Made by a program: the position numbers and the translations under genes. A model generated the notes under the pieces. That model was not told the DNA's origin. It saw nothing but the letters and a program-made list of their open reading frames with translations, and ran no database searches. 64,000 nt of DNA from NCBI GenBank assembly GCA_013822725.1, contig PNKX01000011.1, positions 1 to 64,000 on the forward strand. Direction: 5' to 3'. Of this stretch, positions 1-9,085 are shown piece by piece (positions within the stretch are counted from its first letter, which is position 1; the number at the start of each line of letters is the position of its first letter). Source of the stretch: Pirellula sp. Its GTDB lineage: Bacteria; Planctomycetota; Planctomycetia; Pirellulales; Lacipirellulaceae.

Positions 1-138
1 GCCCAATCGGCAAGCATCGGAGCAGTGAAGTTGCGGGCGGCCTCGGTCGAAGCGAGGCTTGAACGGGCTGTCACAGTGTTTGCAGCGAGGGAACGCTTCG
101 TCGATTTCGGTGCTTGGGGGGACGGGGATTAGTTCCAT
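1..138 (-). CDS. Truncated zinc-finger-like small protein (5' part only)
   Basis: An ATG at 138 on the minus strand opens 46 codons that continue past the left edge, so only the N-terminus is present. The peptide has CKHC at residues 19-22 and CSDAC at 39-43, a C-x2-C then C-x3-C arrangement with basic residues between. This resembles short zinc-binding DNA-associated proteins. No function beyond likely metal binding can be assigned, and no promoter was identified upstream. Confidence 0.5.
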   Translation of the reverse strand, partial: MELIPVPPSTEIDEAFPRCKHCDSPFKPRFDRGRPQLHCSDACRLG

Positions 139-434
139 GGGAATCGGTCCTGGAGGTGGGACGGGGCGAACCAAAAGATCTGCGAGCGGCCAAAGGGGGC
201 CCCTTTAGCGCCTTGGCTGCAAATGTTAAGCTTCTCCCTCCAGGAGAGAGACGATTTGCGCACGCAACGCTTGAGTGAGGATGGGCCAACGATCGATCAC
301 GAGGGCAAGATCGGACGGTGGAGAGGGGGAATCGGGCGGAATTGCACCGGAATATGCAGCGCCCTTTCCACTCTTGGAAGGATTTCCCGACGAATTAGGA
401 GCCACTTCGAGTCCTACCGGGGGAGCTCAAATTT

Positions 435-455
435 GGCCTGTAGAAACTACAGGCC
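435..455. other. Perfect 9-bp stem-loop
   Basis: GGCCTGTAG at 435-443 and CTACAGGCC at 447-455 pair perfectly around an AAA loop. It lies 15 bases before the terminator-like hairpin at 471-502, so both may belong to the 3' end of one structured transcript. Confidence 0.45.
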
Positions 456-470
456 GTCTGGTTAACGCGC

Positions 471-502
471 AATGCCGGGGCGAGAGTCGCCTCGGCATTT
501 TT
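471..502 (+). terminator. Rho-independent terminator-like hairpin
   Basis: Two 13-base arms, AATGCCGGGGCGA at 471-483 and TCGCCTCGGCATT at 487-499, pair with a single G-T wobble around a GAG loop. The stem is followed by a run of T (497-502). This is the best intrinsic-terminator shape in the window, yet no plausible coding frame precedes it on the plus strand, so it may end a non-coding RNA. Confidence 0.5.
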
Positions 503-733
503 CGTTTCTCGGCCTATTGGCTGGGTTTTTGAACTCGTCGGGCTACTTGAACTATGGTTGGAGCCCGATTGAAGAGTCGTCGCGCTGGTTTTTTGGACCG
601 TACCGCGCTCGCTGGTTAACAGACTCTCTGCACTCTCTGCCTTAAACGTTGTTACAGTAATCTTTTGCATCGTTTGGATTCTGAAAGCAAAGCGAAGCAA
701 ATCTACTTCGCAAGCGCGAGCTAGCAGGCAACC

Positions 734-1840
734 ATGAGTGACTTCAACCCGATCCAACGAATGCTTCGCTGGTCTTTCACAGCAACATTCTGCATCAGCC
801 TAGTCATTGCCTCAGATTCCGAGGCATTCTCAGCAGAGCCGATTCGAGGCGTCGTGCCCCGCGCCGCAGCATCCCTGCACATAGACGGTCGGCTCAATGA
901 GGCAGACTACCGCCGCGCACTATGTACGCCGATTGAGTACTTCCACCGCGATGCGGCTAATCGAGCGGCGCAGTTCTACTACCTGTGGGACGACGAAGCG
1001 TTTTACGTCGGGTTGCGAACGCTTGATCAAGCGGCTTACTCGCCTGAGGCGCCGCTGTGGGAGGGCGATGCGGTCGAGTGGTATTTCGATGTTCGTCGAG
1101 GCGACGATTTTCGGAGTCGAAGCTGGCCGAAGGAGCGGCAGGCCTGGGCCGTCCATTGTTTTTTTACGCCGATGACGTTGGCGGAATTGGCGCCGCGGTT
1201 CACCCTTCGGCCAGGGTTTGAGGAGGCGATTTCGCGCGAAGGGGTCGAAGTGGCGGCCCAACGAACGGAGCACGGTCTGGAAGTTGAGTTCAAACTGCCA
1301 TGGAAGAACTTTCCAGAGTTCACGCCGCGCGCGGGCGAGGTCATCGGACTCGATGCGGAACTCTCGTACAGCGACGGCGGGCCGCGCTCGTACCGTTCGT
1401 TCGTCTTCGGCAGCCCCCTCTCGGTGCAGCAGCCGGCGAACTTGGCGCGCGTAAAGCTCGTCTACGAAATTGATCAACACGGGTGGGAAATCGGCGGACC
1501 GGTGATGATGCCGATGCGGATCGACGTTCCCTGGTCGCAGGAAGGCGAGCCGCAAGTGGTCGCGCAAATCGCGGCGCCGCCGAATGGCTTGGAACATGTG
1601 GGGCGAATTGTCTTCCAGGTCAGCGATTTGGCGGGGAAAGTTCTGGGCGAATTCGAGGCCAGCGAACGGCGCGAATTAGCGTCGGCAGGGAACTTTGTCG
1701 TACGGGAGGCCCGGTGGCCGTCGGCGCTGGCGGCGCCTGGCCGTTTTCAGGTCCAGGCGATTGTTTACGACCCGCAGGGAGCGGAATTGACCCGCGTTGC
1801 GCCGCGCATGGTCAGCGTCAACATGGAGCCAGGTTATTAA
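734..1840 (+). CDS. Secreted CBM9-like carbohydrate-binding protein
   Basis: The 368-residue protein starts with a hydrophobic signal-like segment (about residues 10-34, ending near FSAEP) followed by a domain of the carbohydrate-binding family 9 type. Diagnostic stretches are the opening LHIDGRLNEADY, the WDDEAFYVGLRTLD strand pair, EGDAVEWYFD, and a later EFKLPWKNF with GLDAELSYSD. Such domains occur in exported planctomycete proteins and are presumed to bind glycans. The C-terminal 130 residues look like beta-sandwich and carry no catalytic motif. ATG at 734 is used; ATG at 761 would shorten the N-terminus and still leave a signal peptide. It precedes the cytochrome/DUF1501 pair by about 100 bases on the same strand. 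Confidence 0.75.
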   Translation: MSDFNPIQRMLRWSFTATFCISLVIASDSEAFSAEPIRGVVPRAAASLHIDGRLNEADYRRALCTPIEYFHRDAANRAAQFYYLWDDEAFYVGLRTLDQAAYSPEAPLWEGDAVEWYFDVRRGDDFRSRSWPKERQAWAVHCFFTPMTLAELAPRFTLRPGFEEAISREGVEVAAQRTEHGLEVEFKLPWKNFPEFTPRAGEVIGLDAELSYSDGGPRSYRSFVFGSPLSVQQPANLARVKLVYEIDQHGWEIGGPVMMPMRIDVPWSQEGEPQVVAQIAAPPNGLEHVGRIVFQVSDLAGKVLGEFEASERRELASAGNFVVREARWPSALAAPGRFQVQAIVYDPQGAELTRVAPRMVSVNMEPGY

Positions 1841-1893
1841 TAGGCTCTGGCTACCAAACGCCGCGGCATGCTTCGACCGGGCGTCGGTTCGGT

Positions 1894-1899
1894 TATAAT
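1894..1899 (+). promoter_or_regulatory. Candidate -10 box TATAAT
   Basis: A consensus TATAAT lies 48 bases before the ATG at 1947, in the gap after the CBM9-like gene. No clear TTGACA-like -35 is visible at the usual distance. Similar TAnAAT hexamers sit 30-80 bases before other starts in this window. Confidence 0.35.
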
Positions 1900-1946
1900 G
1901 AACCGCCTCCTCGGGCCAACGGTTGGCCCCCTTTTCTTTTCTCAGC

Positions 1947-4900
1947 ATGAGTGCGATGTCTGATTTCGACAACCACCTGCCTCGCCGCGCTTTTGGCTGG
2001 CTGACGTGTCTGCTCGCCATGCTTTCCGGACCCGCGTTCGCGAACGGAGCCGACGCCTCGCGTGCTTCCAGCGAAGTCGGTGGCAAGACGGCTCCCCTGC
2101 GCTTTAGCCGCGACGTCAGACCAATCTTGTCGCAGAACTGTTTTCTGTGCCACGGGCAAGACGAAAAGCGGCGCGGCGCCGGCCTGCGTCTCGACGAGCG
2201 CGAGCAGGCCCTGGCGGAGCTGGAATCTGGTTTGCGGGCGATCGTACCGGGCAATCTGGAGGAGAGCGAACTGATCGCCCGCATCACTGCGGAGGACGAA
2301 AGTTTGCGGATGCCGCCGGCTGATTCACACAAGACGCTGACTGCCGAGCAGATTGAAATTCTAAAACGCTGGATCATCGAAGGAGCGGAGTACGAGCCCC
2401 ACTGGTCGTTTATCGCACCGCAGCAGGTTGATCCGCCCGCTGACGGCGGGGCGAACACAGTAAGCAATCCGATCGATGCGTTCGTCCGCGCGCGGCTCAC
2501 TCGCGACGGTCTAGCCATCGGCCCCGAGGCCGATCGCCGCACGCTGATTCGTCGGGTGACGCTCGACCTCACGGGACTGCCCCCGACGCTTGCCGAGATC
2601 GCCGAGTTTTTAGCTGACGAGCGGCCGGATGCTTACGAACGACTCGTTGATCGGCTCCTCGCGTCGCCGCGCTACGGCGAACGGATGGCGCTCGATTGGC
2701 TGGACGCCGCACGATACGCCGACACGCATGGCTACCACATCGATTCGCAACGCGATATGTGGGCGTGGCGAGATTGGGTGATCAAGGCCTTCAACGACAA
2801 CATGCCGTTCGATCAGTTCACCGTCTGGCAGTTGGCCGGCGATCTTCTGCCCGATGCGACGACCGAGCAACAGATCGCCTCAGGCTTCAATCGCAACCAC
2901 CCCGTGAACTTCGAGGGGGGCGCGATTCCGGAAGAGTACCATGTGGAATATGTGGTCGATCGCGCGACGACGACCGCCACGGTGTGGTTGGGGCTAACGA
3001 TCGGGTGTGCGCGCTGCCACGACCATAAGTACGATCCGATCACGCAGAAGGAATTCTTCCAGTTTTTCGCCTTCTTCAACAACGTCGACGAAGAGGGGCT
3101 CGACGGCTACCGCGGCAACGCGAAGCCGATGCTGGAGTTGCCCAGCGACGAACAGCAGCAGCGACGCACGCAGCTGACCGGCGAGATTGCCGAGCTGGAG
3201 AAACAGCTCAAAGAGCGCGAGGTGGCCGCCGACGAATCGCAAGCGGCTTGGGAGTCGGTCTGGCGCGATCGCCAGGCCAATGCGAAGGTGCGGCCTGGCG
3301 ACTGGTTCATCTTTGGGCCTGTCTCGCTCGACACGCCGGCGATAGCGAGGGCGGAAACGTTCGGCATCTCTGCACCAGTCAATCTAGAGACGACTTACGC
3401 CAACCAGGATGGCTCGTTCCGCTGGCTGCCGGGGCCGCAGTTTGTCGACGGGAATGAAATCTCACTGTCAGGCGACTCAGCGGCGGCCTACCTCATGCGG
3501 CAGATCGGTTCGGCGGAGGCAAAAACAGTCCGCGCTCAGCTCGGCACGAGCGACGGCGTCCAGGTCTGGCTCAACGGCGAGTTAATCTGGGATCGCGAAG
3601 CGCAGGAGACGTTTTCGCCGACGCAGCAGGAACTCGAACTCCACCTGCGCGAAGGGGCGAACGAGTTGCTCATCAAGCTCGTCAACTATGCGTGGGAATG
3701 GCAGTTTCAGTTCGCACTCGATCCACAGCTGGAGGCGTCGGCGCCCGCCAACGTCGAGGCGCTGCTGGAGATCGCCAAGGAACAGCGGACGGAGGAGCAA
3801 GCCGCTTCGCTCCGAAATTACTTTCGTGCGAATCAGTTTGTTAATGACGACTATCGGGCGTTGGTCGCCTCGCTCAGCGAGAAACGGGCCGAACTTGCTG
3901 AACTGAAAGCTCAGGTTTCGTCGACGATGGTGATGCGGGAGCGCGAGGAGCTCCGCAAGACGTTCCTGTTGGATCGCGGCCAATATACGAATCCGACCGA
4001 AGAATTATCCCCAGGCACGCCCCGCGCGTTGCCGCCGCTGCCGACTGAAGGGGCTGTGGATCGATTAGCGCTGGCGCGCTGGCTAACCGCTCCGGGGCAC
4101 CCTCTCACGGCGCGCGTCACGGTCAATCGGCTTTGGCAATCGCTGTTTGGCACGGGACTGGTGAAGACGGCCGAGGACTTTGGCCTACAAGGCCCGTGGC
4201 CGGCTAATCCCGATCTGCTCGACTGGTTAGCCGTCGAGTTCATCGATAGCGGTTGGGATGTGAAGCAGATGTTGCGGTTGATGGTCACTTCTGACGCCTA
4301 TCGGCAATCGTCGGCGTCGTCTCCCGAGTTGTTTGCTCGCGATCCAGACAATCAACTTTTAGCTCGGGGACCGCGCTTCCGGATGCCGGCGGAGCTGATT
4401 CGCGATCAAGCGCTTGCCGCGGGCGACATGCTCGATTCGCGGATTGGCGGGGCAAGCGTTAAGCCGTATCAACCGGGGGATCTCTGGGGCGAATTGGCCC
4501 ACCAAAAGACGAATTACAAATTCACGGCCCAGTTGTTCGAACAAGATCATGGCGCCGATCTCTACCGTCGCAGCATGTACACGTTCTGGAAGCGCTCGGT
4601 TCCGCCGGTGAACCTGGTGGCGCTCGACGCGCCGAGTCGCGAAACCTGCACCGTCCGTCGCGAGCGGACGAACACGCCGCTGCAGGCGCTGGTGCTGCTG
4701 AACGATCCGACGTTCGTCGAAGCGGCCCGCCATTTGGCCGAACGCATGGTCGCGGCTGGGCAGGGGGATGCTGCGGCCACAATTGCGCATGGATTCGAAC
4801 TCGTCACCGCTCGCCTGCCGACGGAGGAGGAAGCGGCGATCCTCCTCGCTGAGTTTGAAAAGCAGCGTGCGTCGTTCGGCGCCGATGACGGCGCGGCTGA

Positions 4901-5021
4901 GGCGTTGCTGTCGGTAGGCGAATCGTCGCGCGACGAGACGCTGGATGCCGCCACTCAAGCCGCGTGGACAAACGTGGCGCTAGTGATTCTGAATCTCGAC
5001 GAAGCGATCACCAGAAACTAA
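1947..5021 (+). CDS. PSD1-type planctomycete cytochrome c (DUF1549/DUF1553)
   Basis: This 1024-residue exported protein has the planctomycete architecture PSCyt1 - DUF1549 - DUF1553. The first heme site CFLCHG is at residues 65-70, and a second CxxCH (CARCHDH) is at 354-360, near the end of DUF1549. Residues about 390-430 look like coiled coil (ELEKQLKEREV). About 450-600 form an inserted beta-sandwich resembling a PA14 or galactose-binding fold (VWLNGELIWD). DUF1553 fills about 640-960 (VTVNRLWQSLFGTGLV). A Sec signal follows MSDFDNH. The open frame extends up to a TTG at 1923, but ATG at 1947, or 1956, fits the signal peptide better. The family is found next to DUF1501 genes, as here, and is suspected of a role in polysaccharide breakdown; the exact reaction is unknown. 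Confidence 0.9.
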   Translation: MSAMSDFDNHLPRRAFGWLTCLLAMLSGPAFANGADASRASSEVGGKTAPLRFSRDVRPILSQNCFLCHGQDEKRRGAGLRLDEREQALAELESGLRAIVPGNLEESELIARITAEDESLRMPPADSHKTLTAEQIEILKRWIIEGAEYEPHWSFIAPQQVDPPADGGANTVSNPIDAFVRARLTRDGLAIGPEADRRTLIRRVTLDLTGLPPTLAEIAEFLADERPDAYERLVDRLLASPRYGERMALDWLDAARYADTHGYHIDSQRDMWAWRDWVIKAFNDNMPFDQFTVWQLAGDLLPDATTEQQIASGFNRNHPVNFEGGAIPEEYHVEYVVDRATTTATVWLGLTIGCARCHDHKYDPITQKEFFQFFAFFNNVDEEGLDGYRGNAKPMLELPSDEQQQRRTQLTGEIAELEKQLKEREVAADESQAAWESVWRDRQANAKVRPGDWFIFGPVSLDTPAIARAETFGISAPVNLETTYANQDGSFRWLPGPQFVDGNEISLSGDSAAAYLMRQIGSAEAKTVRAQLGTSDGVQVWLNGELIWDREAQETFSPTQQELELHLREGANELLIKLVNYAWEWQFQFALDPQLEASAPANVEALLEIAKEQRTEEQAASLRNYFRANQFVNDDYRALVASLSEKRAELAELKAQVSSTMVMREREELRKTFLLDRGQYTNPTEELSPGTPRALPPLPTEGAVDRLALARWLTAPGHPLTARVTVNRLWQSLFGTGLVKTAEDFGLQGPWPANPDLLDWLAVEFIDSGWDVKQMLRLMVTSDAYRQSSASSPELFARDPDNQLLARGPRFRMPAELIRDQALAAGDMLDSRIGGASVKPYQPGDLWGELAHQKTNYKFTAQLFEQDHGADLYRRSMYTFWKRSVPPVNLVALDAPSRETCTVRRERTNTPLQALVLLNDPTFVEAARHLAERMVAAGQGDAAATIAHGFELVTARLPTEEEAAILLAEFEKQRASFGADDGAAEALLSVGESSRDETLDAATQAAWTNVALVILNLDEAITRN

Positions 5022-5053
5022 CCTTCAGGCGATACTGAATAGAGCGTACGAGC

Positions 5054-6541
5054 ATGGATCCTTCACGACTATCGACCGGCGCCGAGCAGGCCCACCGGCA
5101 GATGACGCGCCGTTATCTGCTGGGTCGGACGGCCGGCTGTCTCGGGGCGGCGGCGTTCGCCTCGCTGGCGGGCCGCGGCGCGGCGCACGCGGCGATGAGC
5201 AGCACTCCCCCCGCGCCGGGACTCGGGCTCAGCGGGCTGCCTCACTTTCCGCCCACGGCCAAGCGCGTAATCTACCTGTTCCAATCGGGCGGACCGTCGC
5301 ACGTCGATTTGTTTGACTACCACCCGCGGCTTCGAGAACTGCACGGCACTGAGCTCCCCGATTCAATTCGCCAGGGGCAGCGGATCACCGGGATGACGAG
5401 CGGGCAATCAAATTTTCCCGTTACCGCACCAATGTTCAAGTTCGCCCGGCATGGCCAAGTCGGCACGTGGGTTAGCGAGTTGCTGCCGCATACGGCGAAA
5501 GTCGTCGACGAGCTGACCATCGTGAAGTCGCTGCACACCGAGGCGATCAATCACGATCCGGCGATCACGTTCATCAACACCGGCACGCAGCAGCTGGGCA
5601 AGCCGAGCATGGGGGCGTGGCTTAGCTACGGCCTGGGGTGCGAGACGCAGAATCTGCCGGCGTATGTCGTGCTGATTTCCAAAGCGAATCGCCCCAATAT
5701 GCAGCCACTGTTCGCGAGGTTGTGGGGAAGCGGATTTTTGCCTTCAAGCCATCAAGGCGTGCGCTTTCGCGCTGGCAAGGACCCGGTGCTTTATCTGAGC
5801 AACCCGCCGGGCGTCACGCCCGACCGACGACGCAGCATGCTCGACTCGCTGGCGGCGCTCAACGAGATTCAGTTCCAGCAGTCGAAAGACCCCGAGACCG
5901 AAACCCGCATTCAGCAGTACGAAATGGCGTACCGCATGCAGACTTCGGTCCCCGACCTGATGGATCTTTCTGACGAGTCGGAGCATACATTCAAGCTCTA
6001 CGGTGAGGCGGCGCGGCGTCCCGGCACTTACGCCGCCAATTGTTTGCTCGCACGAAGGCTCGCGGAGCGAGGCGTGAGGTTCATTCAACTCTTCCACCGT
6101 GATTGGGATCAGCACTTCCGCCTTCCGCGCGACATTAGCGAACAGTGTCGCGACACCGATCAGGCGAGCGCGGGCCTTGTGATGGATCTCAAAGAACGCG
6201 GTTTGCTCGACGATACGCTCGTCATTTGGGGGGGCGAGTTCGGGCGGACAATTTATTCGCAAGGCGCGCTCACCGCAACCGATCATGGCCGCGACCATCA
6301 CGGCCGTTGCTTCACCGCCTGGATGGCGGGGGGCGGCGCCCGCGCCGGATACGAGCATGGCGAGACCGACGACTACTGCTACAACGTCGTCCGCGATCCG
6401 GTCCACATCAACGATCTGAACGCGACGATTTTGCACGCGATGGGGATCGACCACGAGCGGTTCACGTTTCCGTACCAGGGGCTGGATCAACGGTTGACCG
6501 GCGTCGAAGGAGCCCGCGTCGAGCGGCGACTTTTGTCATGA
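5054..6541 (+). CDS. DUF1501 family protein with Tat signal
   Basis: A 495-residue protein with a twin-arginine signal ([15 protein letters not shown] at residues 17-31) and the alkaline-phosphatase-like fold of DUF1501. Family landmarks are [18 protein letters not shown] near the start, [10 protein letters not shown], the [10 protein letters not shown] metal-site stretch, and [14 protein letters not shown] close to the C-terminus. It lies 32 bases after the DUF1549/DUF1553 cytochrome, the standard pairing in planctomycetes, so the two products probably act together outside the cytoplasm. Its TGA overlaps the next gene's ATG by four bases at 6538-6541, suggesting translational coupling. Length is normal for the family. 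The substrate is unknown. Confidence 0.92.
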   Translation: MDPSRLSTGAEQAHRQMTRRYLLGRTAGCLGAAAFASLAGRGAAHAAMSSTPPAPGLGLSGLPHFPPTAKRVIYLFQSGGPSHVDLFDYHPRLRELHGTELPDSIRQGQRITGMTSGQSNFPVTAPMFKFARHGQVGTWVSELLPHTAKVVDELTIVKSLHTEAINHDPAITFINTGTQQLGKPSMGAWLSYGLGCETQNLPAYVVLISKANRPNMQPLFARLWGSGFLPSSHQGVRFRAGKDPVLYLSNPPGVTPDRRRSMLDSLAALNEIQFQQSKDPETETRIQQYEMAYRMQTSVPDLMDLSDESEHTFKLYGEAARRPGTYAANCLLARRLAERGVRFIQLFHRDWDQHFRLPRDISEQCRDTDQASAGLVMDLKERGLLDDTLVIWGGEFGRTIYSQGALTATDHGRDHHGRCFTAWMAGGGARAGYEHGETDDYCYNVVRDPVHINDLNATILHAMGIDHERFTFPYQGLDQRLTGVEGARVERRLLS

Positions 6542-8352
6542 GCAGTCTTCGCATCGCCATCGCCGTGCTGGCAGTTTTATCGGTAGGAACGCCGCGCACG
6601 TTTGCCGACGTGTTCCAGATTAAGGTCGTCGATTCCCAAACGGGACGCGGCGTGCCGCTCGTCGAATTGCAGCCCACCGGCGGTACGAAACTCATCACCG
6701 ACAGCAACGGCATCGTCGCTCTCGACGATCCTGCGCTGCTCAACAAGAACGTCCCGTTCGGGTTTCAGAGCTACGGATACTCCGGTTGGGGGCAGACCGT
6801 GCAAACCACCGCTGGCGGCAGCGTGCAGATCGCGATCGATCGCCGCAACGTCGCGGAGCGGCTTTATCGCGTCACCGGCCCGGGGATTTACGCCGACAGC
6901 GTCGAGACGGGCGTCACGGCGCCGATCATCAATCCGCTCCACAACGCGAACGTGAAGGGGCAGGACTCGGTGCAGGCGACCGTTTACAGGAACCAAATCT
7001 ACTGGTTCTGGGGCGATACGCTCTACGAGGTCGGCTTTGGCAACTTCCGCACGGCGGGCGCCCGCTCAAAACTGCCGGACCAAGGAGGGCTCGATCCGTC
7101 GGTTGGGGTCAATCTCAGTTACTTCGTCGACTCCAGCGGCTCAGCGCGGCAAATGATGCCGCTATCCGATCCTGGGCCGGTGTGGGTTGACGGTCTCTTC
7201 ACGGTGAACGACGACGGCAACGAGCGGATGCTGACGCACTACTCGCGGATGAACGCCGATCCGGCCCACGCCTTCGAGGTGTTGGAACACGGACTCGCGC
7301 TCTACAGCGATGCGACCAATTCCTTTTTGCGGCATCGCATCTACGCAGCCAACGCTCCCATCACGCCTAAAGGGCACGCCTTTCGGCAGACGGTCGATGG
7401 CCAGGACTACATTTACTTCGCCGAGGATTACCCCAACGTCCGCGTGAAGGCCGACTGGAGCAGCGTCACCGACCTCACGCAGTGGGAAGCCTACACGCCG
7501 CTGCAAGCGAACACGAGATTCAACGCCGCGGCCCCGCCGCTAGAAACCGACGCCGCCGGCAACGTCGTCTTCGGTTGGAAAAAGAACTCCGACCCGCTTA
7601 GCGCCGACATGGTCAGCAAGCTTGTGCAGCAGGGCTTCATCGAGCGGGACGATTCACCGTTTCGCCTGGAGGATCACGCCACCGGTCGGCCGATTCAGTT
7701 GCACCGCGCATCGGTCCACTGGAACGATTATCGTCAAAACTATGTGATGATCGGCACGGAGTCGTTCGGCGCCAGCTTCCTGGGCGAGGTCTGGTTCTCT
7801 GAGGCGCCGACGCCGGAAGGACCCTGGGCCGACGCCGTAAAAGTCGCCACGCACGACCGCGGCTCCAGCAACGACTACACCTTCTACAACCCAACGTCGC
7901 ATCCCTTCTTCGACCAGGAGGGGGGACGTTTCATCTACTTCGAAGGGACGTACGCCAACACCTTTTCGGGCAACAATTCGCCGACGCCGGTCTACGACTA
8001 CAACCAGATGATGTACCGGCTCGATCTGGCGACGATTCCGGCGCTCACGCCGCTCGGCGGCGACTTCGACGACGATGGCGACGTCGACGGGGCCGACTTC
8101 CTGGTATGGCAACGCTCGTTGGGAACCGCCGTTCCTTCAGGAACTGGAGCGGACGCCGACGGCAATGGCCGCGTGGAGTCATTTGACCTGGCGCCGTGGA
8201 AGTTGCGATTCGGACGTTCTGCGGCGAGCGGTGGTGCGCAGGCAGCCATTCCAGAGCCCGCTGGCGCGACGCTCCTAGCTATCGCCATCGTCGCCACGCT
8301 TCACAAAGCTCGCAGAGCGTACTTTGCAGCCCCCGGCTTCGCCGGGGAGTAA
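6538..8352 (+). CDS. PEP-CTERM protein with dockerin-like segment and beta-propeller-like body
   Basis: Start chosen at ATG 6538, which overlaps the previous stop (ATGA) and gives a clean signal peptide ending at TFADV. The open frame extends back to 6145, but that part is a shadow of the DUF1501 gene. The 604-residue product has an N-terminal carboxypeptidase-regulatory-like module ([16 protein letters not shown]), then a body of repeated short beta segments reminiscent of a five-bladed propeller. A dockerin-like Ca-binding segment follows ([16 protein letters not shown] and [20 protein letters not shown] 8062-8214), then a PEP-CTERM sorting tail (IPEPAG, hydrophobic stretch, HKARR). The final residues FAAPGFAGE are encoded by a REP-like palindrome. 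It overlaps the convergent gene by 74 bases. A glycan-related role is inferred only from the modules. Confidence 0.8.
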   Translation: MSSLRIAIAVLAVLSVGTPRTFADVFQIKVVDSQTGRGVPLVELQPTGGTKLITDSNGIVALDDPALLNKNVPFGFQSYGYSGWGQTVQTTAGGSVQIAIDRRNVAERLYRVTGPGIYADSVETGVTAPIINPLHNANVKGQDSVQATVYRNQIYWFWGDTLYEVGFGNFRTAGARSKLPDQGGLDPSVGVNLSYFVDSSGSARQMMPLSDPGPVWVDGLFTVNDDGNERMLTHYSRMNADPAHAFEVLEHGLALYSDATNSFLRHRIYAANAPITPKGHAFRQTVDGQDYIYFAEDYPNVRVKADWSSVTDLTQWEAYTPLQANTRFNAAAPPLETDAAGNVVFGWKKNSDPLSADMVSKLVQQGFIERDDSPFRLEDHATGRPIQLHRASVHWNDYRQNYVMIGTESFGASFLGEVWFSEAPTPEGPWADAVKVATHDRGSSNDYTFYNPTSHPFFDQEGGRFIYFEGTYANTFSGNNSPTPVYDYNQMMYRLDLATIPALTPLGGDFDDDGDVDGADFLVWQRSLGTAVPSGTGADADGNGRVESFDLAPWKLRFGRSAASGGAQAAIPEPAGATLLAIAIVATLHKARRAYFAAPGFAGE

Positions 8353-9031
8353 CGCGCCGCAGGACGATGCCAACCGGCATCGTGACCGACCCCCCGCGGA
8401 GCCGGGGGTACTTATCGGCCAGCACGAACTGTACGTTTGGATTGCCGCTCTCGGTCTCGTAGCCGAGTTCCGTCGCCGTATTGTAGCGGGCCGGCAACGC
8501 GATTGTGGGGTGAGTCACGCGGACCTTGAACGTGCCGTAGTGCAACGCCTTCAAACGATGGAGATGCTCCGGCAAGAACTCGGGCGGGATCCCCATCGCG
8601 GCGACTCCCGCGGCGTCGGTCACGCCCCGCGCCGCTTGAATCTCCTCACCGAGGTACGCTTCCGGTTCAAAGACCACTTCGGCGCCGGCGAGCGGTCGGC
8701 CGCGGTAAGTGACGGCGCAGTTGAGTTGCGTCGCTCCAGGACTGTGCTTGTACAGTTCGCCCAGCCGAGCGGCGATTTCGGCTTGCTCGACCGATCCGTT
8801 CTTGTCGGCGTCGTACGCCGCCAGCTTCACGACCATCCCCGGACACTTCGCCAGTTCGTCGGGCCCAAGGGCGGCGTCGCCATTGCCATCGTATGTTTTG
8901 ATCGCCTCCGCGCCAGCCGCGACGGGATCGACCTCGGGGACTTCAACGGCGCTCGGACCGCCCGCGCAGCCAAGGGCGATCAGCGAGCACAGACCGGCAG
9001 TCGGACGGAAACGCTTCGCAGAGATCATCAT
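8279..9031 (-). CDS. EF-hand / carboxypeptidase-regulatory-like lipoprotein
   Basis: Start set at ATG 9031 (an upstream frame to 9079 exists), giving a signal ending in a lipobox-like LIALGC. The mature part has two EF-hand-like calcium loops, DGNGDAALGPDE and DADKNGSVEQAE. A beta-sandwich module of the carboxypeptidase regulatory type follows (VTYRGRPLAGAEVVFEPE, with GVTDAAGVA). The natural end is probably near NVQFVLAD. The last 40 residues, rich in Arg and Pro, are encoded by the REP-like element and by sequence antisense to the neighbouring gene. It follows the DUF1559 gene by 54 bases on the same strand, a frequent planctomycete pairing. It is probably an outer-membrane or periplasmic lipoprotein of unknown role. 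Confidence 0.75.
   Translation of the reverse strand: MMISAKRFRPTAGLCSLIALGCAGGPSAVEVPEVDPVAAGAEAIKTYDGNGDAALGPDELAKCPGMVVKLAAYDADKNGSVEQAEIAARLGELYKHSPGATQLNCAVTYRGRPLAGAEVVFEPEAYLGEEIQAARGVTDAAGVAAMGIPPEFLPEHLHRLKALHYGTFKVRVTHPTIALPARYNTATELGYETESGNPNVQFVLADKYPRLRGGSVTMPVGIVLRRVTPRRSRGLQSTLCELCEAWRRWR
8330..8408. repeat. REP-like palindromic element
   Basis: Three hairpins follow each other. CCCCCGGC-TTC-GCCGGGG spans 8330-8347, CGATGCC-AACC-GGCATCG spans 8365-8382, and the GC-rich palindrome at 8391-8408 is nearly the reverse complement of the first. The same first unit recurs at 50678-50696. The element lies across the 3' ends of two convergent genes and encodes the final residues of both. 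Confidence 0.6.
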
Positions 9032-9085
9032 CGCGCTCAAGTGGTCTGTACAGGAAGAAATCAGGGCGAGTCGTCGCACGGCCGT

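Larger units (their letters stand above)
139..733. other. Gap without a convincing protein gene
   Basis: About 600 bases separate the truncated minus-strand gene from the first complete plus-strand gene. Short open frames here have no protein-like composition. The gap contains two strong hairpins, at 435-455 and 471-502, described separately, which hint at an untranslated plus-strand transcript ending near 502. Nothing else recognisable was seen. Confidence 0.5.

Noticed and set aside
395..425. tRNA-like T-loop wording (TTCGAGTCC)
   Set aside because: The flanking bases do not form a T stem and no matching acceptor or anticodon arm could be found on either strand.
6145..6537. Upstream extension of the PEP-CTERM frame into the DUF1501 gene
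   Set aside because: The extra 131 residues are Arg-rich shadow sequence. ATG 6538 gives a signal peptide and an ATGA overlap.
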